Of a DNA stretch of 64,000 bases, positions 57,738-64,000 are shown one piece after another. Each line of letters begins with the position of its first letter. Within the stretch, counting starts at the first letter, position 1. Position numbers and translations under genes: made by a program. The notes beneath the pieces were generated by a model. That model was not told the DNA's origin. It ran no database searches and saw nothing but the letters and a program-made list of their open reading frames with translations. The stretch is from Elmis aenea (Eukaryota; Arthropoda; Insecta; Coleoptera; Elmidae), in assembly GCA_947652605.1 (NCBI GenBank), contig OX393577.1, positions 47,467,494 to 47,531,493 of the forward strand, read 5' to 3'.

Positions 57738-58495
57738 CTAGAGATGGTCGATAATCAGTAATCGGTCATATTGGCTCTTTTGCCAAATAATTGGTAATAA
57801 TTGGTCTTTTGGCCGACTAATCGTTACTCATTAAATTTAATCATACCAGTAGATTAAATTATGGAACAGTAAAGCGCGGGGTACACACGTACAAGTATAT
57901 TGGACAAAATACTTGTGTAACGTCAATATTGTGCAATATATTGTGCAATATATTGTGCTATTTTCAAAAATATTGCGCAATAATACTGATATAATAATAC
58001 AGATAATGATATTGCGCCATATATTGTACAATCACAATATACTTGTACGTGTGTACCCCGCTTAATACTTTTTTAAATTGCTAATATGTTCATAATATAG
58101 GTGTTTATCGATAAAGAAAATACAGAAAATAAATTAAAAAATTAATAACATTACATAACTACTGAAAATAAAATAAAATATTGAAATATAAAAAAAGGTA
58201 AGTACCTAACTATAAACATTTTCAATAAATAAAAAATACAAATTGTATTGTTCTTAAATTATAATATAAGAAAATGAGAGTTTTTTCATTTTCAGGACAT
58301 AACCTTTTTCTTGCATTTGTTAGTGTTAAATGTTTTATTCAACTGTTTTAGGATATTAAATGATTTGTTTACATGTTATAATTAACTAAAATCAGAATTG
58401 TGTTCACATAATTTCATTAATCATGTGTGAGAGTCAATAATTAATCGATTAATGGGTAATCGGCCAATTTGCGTCTTTAGTTGTTACACATCGTT
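57738..58495. mobile_element. hAT-like non-autonomous element, copy 2
   Basis: Left end TAGAGATGGTCGATAATCAG, of hAT-like form; ends rich in TAATCGG words as in copy 1. The interior GAGTTTTTTCATTTTCAGGA, CATAACCTTTTTCTTGCATT matches copy 1 at 50383. It is longer because a 190-bp MITE lies inside it. No 8-bp duplication is evident. Confidence 0.55.
57873..58062. mobile_element. PIF/Harbinger-type MITE (AGCGGGGTACACACG ends)
   Basis: 190 bp flanked by TAA on both sides (57870-57872 and 58063-58065), the 3-bp target typical of PIF/Harbinger. The ends are AGCG(CG)GGGTACACACG and continue pairing through TACAAGTATATTG for about 30 bp. The core is AT-rich with repeated CAATATATTGTG. It interrupts the hAT-like copy 2 and is therefore younger. 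Confidence 0.85.
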
Positions 58496-58808
58496 ATATT
58501 TAAAATAAAAAATTCACAAAGAGAACTAGGTACCCATTGGTTATTTAAATTAATGTATAACAACCATATCATATTCCATCCAGCAGACATTTGACCATTA
58601 ATTTTAATTGGTTTCTAGTTACAGATTTTCTAGTTAGTTTGAACTTGATTACAACTTTTGTTGACAAAAGGAAATAACACTAATTTCTCTCTTGGGGCAA
58701 GCAATCTTGGGATTGGTTTGTATCAACTTCCCATAGTAATCTGTCTTGCGCCAGTCTTTTGATTTCCACATATGCGTTGCACTTAACATTTTTTATATTT
58801 GTATTATA

Positions 58809-59535
58809 TAGGGTGTTTAATAATTAAATGCTGATCCTTAAGGGTATTATTCCTTGGATGATTTTAAGAAAAAAAGTTCATATCAATGTAGGTCCGCAAC
58901 CGCCGTATTTTTGAGATATAGGGTGTTAAAAGTTGAAAAAAATATCGGTTTTTTCGTAATATCTTTGATACCACTTAAGATATTTTGTTGAATTTTAGTA
59001 GGTACTAACTAGGTATAAAAACACATTTTTTTCAGAAAAAAAAATTGTTCTTTATCTACCAATGGCGTCCGTACTAACATGTCCTTGAATATTTTTAATG
59101 AAAAAAATTATACGCCACTGTTTTTTTTTCAAAGTAAATGTTATTTTTATAGTTTTGCTTTATTCCTTAGTAAAAATGGCCTCTTGACTTTTTTTTGTCC
59201 GACGAACGGTTTTCGAGTAAAAAAATAAAAGGCTTTTAGGTACTCTTAAAGAGTAAAAGAGTACATTTCACTTTAGTTTTAATTTTTAATAATCAAGTTA
59301 ATACATTCAAGGACATGTTAGTACGGACGCTATTGGTAGAAACAGGAACAGAACAATTTTTTTCTGAAAAAAATGTGTTATTATACCTAGTTAGTACCTA
59401 CCTAGTAAAATTCAAAAAACACCCTGTATCTCAAAAATACGGCGGTTGCGGACCTACATTGATATGAACTTTTTTTCTTAAAATCATCCAAGGAATAACA
59501 CCCTTAAGGATCAGCATTCAATTATGAAACACCCA
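58809..59535. mobile_element. Foldback element J (T(A/G)GGTGTTT ends)
   Basis: 727 bp next to TA. Ends TAGGGTGTTTAATAATTAAA and, in complement, TGGGTGTTTCATAATTGAAT; the arms share ATGCTGATCCTTAAGGGT, TCAATGTAGGTCCGCAACCG and ATGTTAGTACGGACGC-type sequence. The right arm lacks about 70 bp present in the left. Each arm has an internal ATA(G/C)AGGGTGTT motif next to TTTTTGAGATA. No coding remnant. Confidence 0.8.
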
Positions 59536-60875
59536 TAGTTCGTCCTTGGTCTTCTCTTAAAATGTTGGCCTTTCATTTTTTCCCCATCATGATACAGTTT
59601 CAAACCATGTCCAATCAGTTGATCTTTTTTTTTCTTGACTGATTTTATTGTAGTTGTTGTTTCTTGAACTCTTCTGGTACTTGTTGGAATTCCTTGATAG
59701 TTTTTATGATTCATCTATGATAATTTAAACATTCTTTTTCTTCTCAGGTTTAATAAATAATCCCTTTCGTAGCATCTATCAAACTAATAAAAAATTTTAA
59801 AGCTCAATTTATTGAAAATAACAAAGACGGTAGGCAATGAGTTTAGAGAAATTAATACAACTTTTTAACATGATGACTGATAATTTTAGAAAAACTTAAT
59901 TTTAAGGATAATTTGGTTGTATCTGCTGCATCACACCTTTTGTTGATAATTCCTAATGTTAAACACCAACAAGTAAGTACCTACATGTTAGGTTCCAGAG
60001 AGGTCGATAATACATTTTATGTAAATGTGTGTAATGTATGACGTAGTTACAAGTAATCTGCAGTTTGTAGTTTGAATCACTTATCGTATTAAATGCATAG
60101 ATAACGGATGACGAATAAGCATGTGCTTTAATGGGATTTAGTTTCTGAGTTGTTTATTTTAGGTCTAGTATCAATATTTATGGCAAAAGGTCACGCTATG
60201 CGTTCTGATATCTAGAAGTGCACGCCAGTATCGTGTCGATATAATTAAAATGTATCAGATATTACATTTATTGTTTTAGCTGAAAAATAAATGCTGTATT
60301 GTTTTATTAATACAATGAAAGAAAAACTCTGCATTATCGTTTTGCAGAATGTTGTAAATATTTAAAAAAAAAATGAAACAAATGACAACAAAAACCAAAT
60401 ATCTTGAGCAAAAGTTTTTGCGATACGTAATTATTTTCGTGATTAGTAAATGAATTGCTGAATGTAATTGCTGAAGTGCTGTAAGAAGAATCGAAATCCA
60501 AAATAACTCGATCGAAATCTTTGATGAATTAATTTACCATTGGTTATATTGCCGATGCATATGAGTGTAATAAATATTTTTTGGGAAAAATGTCACTACC
60601 TGTCTTAAACTCTTTTGCAAATTGTACGACTTACTCTAAAAGAGATGCGTGAAAACGTTAAGCGACGACGTAAAATTTTTTTAATGCAAAAAAATATACG
60701 TTGGATGATCAATTAATACCCGGATTGTTCATGTCTCTCCATAGTTAATAAGTAAAGGAGGAAAATAGTAAAAGGTATTGTAACATATTCAGTTGTGAGT
60801 TTATAACTGTTTTGCTACGTATAAAAAATCATTTCGTTTGATATTGATAGTGGTTTCAGTATTCAAGCTTTTTCA
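59536..60875. other. No recognised feature apart from possible mariner 5' flank
   Basis: AT-rich DNA. GATGATCAATTAATACCCGG near 60704 is of the style of a mariner end and precedes the transposase scrap below, but the matching right end was not found. Confidence 0.35.
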
Positions 60876-61054
60876 CTCCAACGATTTTTAAAATTGAAGA
60901 AAGTGCATCTGTGTGAATTTTTTTTAAGACTTGGAAATACAACGAAAGAAAAATATGAACTTTGAAAACTGCCTTCCGAGAAGATGCTCTGAATCGCATC
61001 ACGTGTTTTAAGTGCTTTAAACCCTTTAAAGAAGGAAAACTTCAATCAAAGTGA
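60876..61054 (+). pseudogene. mariner-type transposase, N-terminal HTH fragment
   Basis: Reads LQRFLKLKKVHLCEFFLRLG and NTTKEKYEL, then (after one shift) LKTAFREDALNRITCFKCFK, PFKEGKLQSK. This is the HTH_48-type N-terminus of classic mariner transposases (C.KF...LGKSA.ET...L..AFGEDALS...VF.W.K.FKEGR). It differs from the DUF4817-type remnants elsewhere in the window, so a second Tc1/mariner lineage has been active. The downstream catalytic part is absent; the Harbinger-like remnant begins 72 bp further on. Confidence 0.8.
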
Positions 61055-61125
61055 TTAAATCTTTACCGCAGACGAAAAAGGTCTCAAATTAATTCGAGCC
61101 AACCGGCGCGGCGACTGACTGTTAA

Positions 61126-61550
61126 GCTGGATCCACACCAAGCGAGCGAGCAACAGCGAACAATGTTTTCTGCGAATGCTCAGACGGTGTGGACGCATTT
61201 GTTAGCGAGCGAATGTATGATCGCTCGCGCTCGGAGTTGTTCCGAAACGTGTCGGTACTTCAAAGAGAGTTGGTGCTATCGTGTAATTGCTCTTTCAGTT
61301 TGGACGATATTTTCGAACATTCAGTTTTGTCAGGTCGGGTTAGGTCTTAGTGATTTTAAGTTATATTATCTAAATTTGTGGAAACTGACAAAATGCAGCG
61401 GACAAATGAAGAAATATTAGAACTGATTAATGCATAGCGCGATCGCCCTAAACTATGGAATTTCACAAGTAAATATTTTAAAATAATAGGAAGGAAGACG
61501 CGTGGTCAGATATATCTGTTCATATGTGTAGTTTTAAAATTACCTGTTAA
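61126..61550 (+). mobile_element. PIF/Harbinger-like remnant, left end plus MADF gene
   Basis: It begins GCTGGATCCACACCAAGCGA right after TAA, the Harbinger-type target. The subterminal region is GC-rich with GAGCGAGC-like repeats (61138-61245). A MADF-domain reading frame follows at 61393. No right end or transposase was found. Confidence 0.55.
61393..61550 (+). pseudogene. MADF/Myb-like domain protein, broken
   Basis: MQRTNEEILELINA, a stop, RDRPKLWNFTSKYFK, then in the next frame RKEDAWSDISVHMCSFKITC. The pattern (I)...Y..RP.LW.......Y.....R..AW..I is the MADF domain, a Myb-related DNA-binding domain. Many PIF/Harbinger elements carry a MADF or Myb-like accessory gene that works with the transposase. 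One stop and one shift inactivate it, and only about 50 residues remain. It could alternatively be a host MADF gene pseudocopy. Confidence 0.7.
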
Positions 61551-61806
61551 CTGTTCATTCGGCAAATTCTATAAAGTAGATTGAATTAATTCTTAGAAAA
61601 TTAAATAACGGTCTATCCGTCTCCAGGGTGGAGGATTAAGTCACAGTAATCGAAGTTGATACTAATTTTATTAGATTTTTTGTAGTTTGTGTACACCGAT
61701 TTTACAGCTTCAAACGTGGTAGTAATCGGTTAGAAAACGGTGAAAAGTGACGATGAAGCGATAAGTCCTACAGCACAAATTAATTTGATCTGCACCAATC
61801 GATATA

Positions 61807-62084
61807 CAGGGTATCTCAAAGATTATTATCACTTCAATAAGTCGTTTTTATTAAAAGTAATTCAAACCCCCTTACTTTTATTATTCAATGGGTATAAAAT
61901 TTACATATAACGGCATAGGTACAATATTTTCGAAATCTGTAAGTGTAGTAAATAGCCGTTATTCAACCTATTTCAAGTGATACCAGTACGGGTTTGATTA
62001 AAATCAGATAGTTTGTTTTAATTTTTTGTAATGTAACCATTCCCTTTCACTGTTAAACCCGTAAATATACTTATTACCTACGTT
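61807..62084 (+). mobile_element. Solo CAGGGTATCTC end
   Basis: After TA: CAGGGTATCTCAAAGATTAT, followed by AT-rich arm sequence. No matching right end is visible; it may be the outer border of the K cluster that follows. Confidence 0.5.
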
Positions 62085-62690
62085 ATTTTGTCCCTCAGAA
62101 TTAAAAATTCTGGTGAATGCGCTGGGTTAAAAATAAAGCTAATTGAAAAACAAATTATTTATTATTTCTGTTATTAGAGGACTTACAAAGAAGTTTTGTT
62201 CACAAAAGTTGTTGGAATTCATTAGCTTTATGACATTTTTAAATGCACACAGTATTTAGTTTTCGAGAATGAATATGCAACTTTACTATTTCAAATGCAA
62301 CACCTTGGATATTTTTACGTTTTCTTGTAGATAAATGAATTGCCATTAAAAATCATTAAGCTTGTTTTTGTCTAAAGTTAATATTTCTAGAATTAATATT
62401 TTGGTGGATGCGTAGGGTTAAAAGTAAAACTAATTGTAAGGCAAATTATTTATTATCTCTGTTATTAGGGTAGTTTTCTTTCACAAAAATTGTTGGAATT
62501 CGTGAGATACATAATCTAAATTTTGTTTTAAATATACCGAGTGTTTCATTTTCGAGAACTAATATGTTACTTTACTATTTCAAATAGAACACCCTGTACC
62601 CTGTTTACCTATTTTTAGGTTTCTTGTAGATACATTATTTGATGATAAAAAAACATTTAGTATGTCCTATGTCTAAAGTTAATATTTCTC
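62085..62690 (+). repeat. Tandem pair of element K arms (about 300 bp each)
   Basis: Two direct copies, about 62085-62392 and 62393-62690. Both have GGTG.ATGCG..GGGTTAAAA, CAAATTATTTATTAT.TCTG, TGTTGGAATTC, TTTCGAGAA, ACTTTACTATTTCAAAT.(G/A)AACACC, TTCTTGTAGATA and TGTCTAAAGTTAATATTTCT. The last 130 bp of each unit is the internal module shared with E and H. A piece of the arm occurs inverted at 63341-63441. Confidence 0.75.
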
Positions 62691-62729
62691 GAGACATAAT
62701 GAACAGTTCGCATAGCATGTTCGTTTAGT

Positions 62730-63096
62730 AAATAAATACACATCTCGAGAGAAGGCAACGTTGTGCGCGTAATTACAGAAATATAAACATAAATTTAAAA
62801 GAATATGATCCCGCTGAGATACCAACTAAAAATCCAAAACAAATCAATGAAGAATAAAAACCGTCCGTTTTTACACAGTTTCTATGACAAAGAATGTACC
62901 ATCTCAACACGTCAAATTTTTCATTAGTTGTAAATCTGCCCATATTTATATGATAACTAATTTGCTACAAAGACTATCCAATTATATAACAGTACTATAA
63001 AATAGATTATAGCTCCTCTCAAACTAAAGAATAATTCATCTAATTTAAGCAAACCTGTATCTCCTATAATAAGCGAGATATCCATGCTGAATATGA
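62730..63096 (+). mobile_element. Element C fragment, copy 4 (right part)
   Basis: Matches C2 from its coding centre to near the right end: GAGA(G/A)AAGGCAACG, CAAATTTTTCATTAGTTGT, TTATATGATAAC, GCTACAAAGACTATC, AATTCATCTAATTTAA and ATAATAAGCGAGAT.(T/C)CCATGCTG, then decays. The terminal CACCCTG is lost. Confidence 0.75.
62741..62857 (+). pseudogene. Transposase N-terminal remnant, third copy
   Basis: Open for 38 codons: ERRQRCARNYRNININLKEY, DPAEIPTKNPKQINEE, then a stop. Corresponds to the middle of the 51710 remnant and lacks its in-frame stops, so it is less decayed here, although the start is missing. Confidence 0.7.
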
Positions 63097-63340
63097 ATTT
63101 ATATCACAAATATCGTCGTAAAGTGTTATTGGCTGCCCATCAGGTGTAAATTATTAAATAAATTACATACTTCCTAAAAATTAATTTAAAAAAATAAATT
63201 ATTATAAGATAATAAAAAAAAATTATCGTTTGGTTTTCAAAGACACCGTAATCTGTAGAAAAGTTAAATGCAATTTATTCTATGAAGATTTAGCAAATGT
63301 ATAATTAGATTATGTAACTCATGATTTCCAACTACTTTTA

Positions 63341-63441
63341 TGAAAGAAACCTTTTTTTGTAACTACCCTAATAACAGAGATAATAAATAATTTATTGGTT
63401 TTACAATTAGCTTAATTTTTGACCACGCATCCAACAGAGTT
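63341..63441 (-). repeat. Inverted piece of the K arm
   Basis: Complement of the K unit: ACTACCCTAATAACAGAGAT, AATAAATAATTTATTG and CACGCATCCA match 62400-62480 in reverse. With the K pair it encloses the C fragment, suggesting C inserted into, or recombined with, a K foldback. Confidence 0.7.
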
Positions 63442-64000
63442 TCATTTATGATGAGCAGAAATACATATATTAACTGGTTTGACAATAGCAACATGTTATT
63501 GCACGACATATATTTGAGGGTTTGACAGTGAAAGGGTTTTAGAAAATAATTCTTTATCTTTAATTTCACTTTTTTGGGGGTGCAAGTTTCCCACAGCACC
63601 TTCCCCTTGATTGCGCCTGTGTTACTATTGTACATTATTTACATTAAGTAATATAACTGTATTTTCAATGAAAAACAAAAATTACACGACAATGAAAGGG
63701 TTTATACTTAAATCAATATTTGTTCATAATTAAAGTCGTTGCACAAGTAAGAGTGTCAGAATTTTTAGATTTGAAAGATGATCATAATAAAGTACTTCAT
63801 TAGGCTATGGAAAAAAAACAGAATACTTTGGCTATAAACTTGCTTTTACATGGTAAGGTCCAAAAGTTTTCGGTCTAAACATGTTAAACAAGTCTGACAA
63901 GTCTAACTCCGTCAAACCCCTCTCCTGTGTTTTGTTGCGCTGCAGTTATAATTTTATTGCTCTACCATCAATAGCACTTCAGCTATCGTCCTAAATATGT
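63442..64000. other. No recognised feature
   Basis: AT-rich DNA to the end of the window; no coding, RNA or paired-end signal. Confidence 0.35.

Overview
This is AT-rich nuclear DNA from an insect. The evidence is base composition, the transposon types (piggyBac, Tc1/mariner-like transposases with a DUF4817-type N-terminus, Penelope-like and RTE/Jockey-like retroelements), and the absence of any bacterial gene layout. A beetle is a reasonable guess from the abundance of foldback repeats, but nothing in the window proves the order. I found no host protein-coding gene, tRNA or rRNA. The window looks intergenic or intronic, and is a dense graveyard of mobile elements.

Layout. 1-5.5 kb: a duplicated repeat module carrying a Tc1/mariner-type MITE, then foldback elements A and B and a degenerate tandem repeat. 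8.2-12 kb: three CAGGGTG-ended elements almost back to back (C1, D, E1), two with transposase remnants. 12-20 kb: a LINE scrap, a 1.3-kb GGGGAGACC-ended element, and foldbacks F and G, with another foldback nested in F. 22-26 kb: a short MITE, the inverted second copy of the first module, and a LINE 3' end. 26-30.4 kb: no recognisable element. 30.4-32.4 kb: an iteron-bearing foldback element inside a CAGGGTG-type element, then a Penelope-like fragment with a GIY-YIG domain. 33.5-37.2 kb: a structurally complete piggyBac element (33849-36242, TTAA duplications, all three catalytic Asp) inside an older LINE, next to a Jockey-like LINE end. 41.8-49.3 kb: MITEs, two DUF4817-type transposase pseudogenes, a LINE scrap and foldback H. 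50.4-55.6 kb: a hAT-like repeat, C2, I, a second copy of composite E, and solo ends. 57.7-63.4 kb: a second hAT-like copy broken by a Harbinger-type MITE, foldback J, a mariner HTH fragment, a MADF-domain Harbinger remnant, and a rearranged K/C cluster.

The main theme is one superfamily of elements. More than twenty termini start CAGGGTG (or a close variant) next to TA. Several families are near-perfect palindromes of 0.6-1.5 kb. Fragments of Tc1/mariner-type transposase inside C and D show where these non-autonomous families come from, and families with different ends share an internal module. The only element that looks recently mobile is the piggyBac, whose transposase is broken once, by a +1 frameshift before its cysteine-rich tail.

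All assignments were made by eye from sequence and remembered family motifs. Repeat boundaries with visible TSDs are firm to a base or two; truncated ends are approximate.
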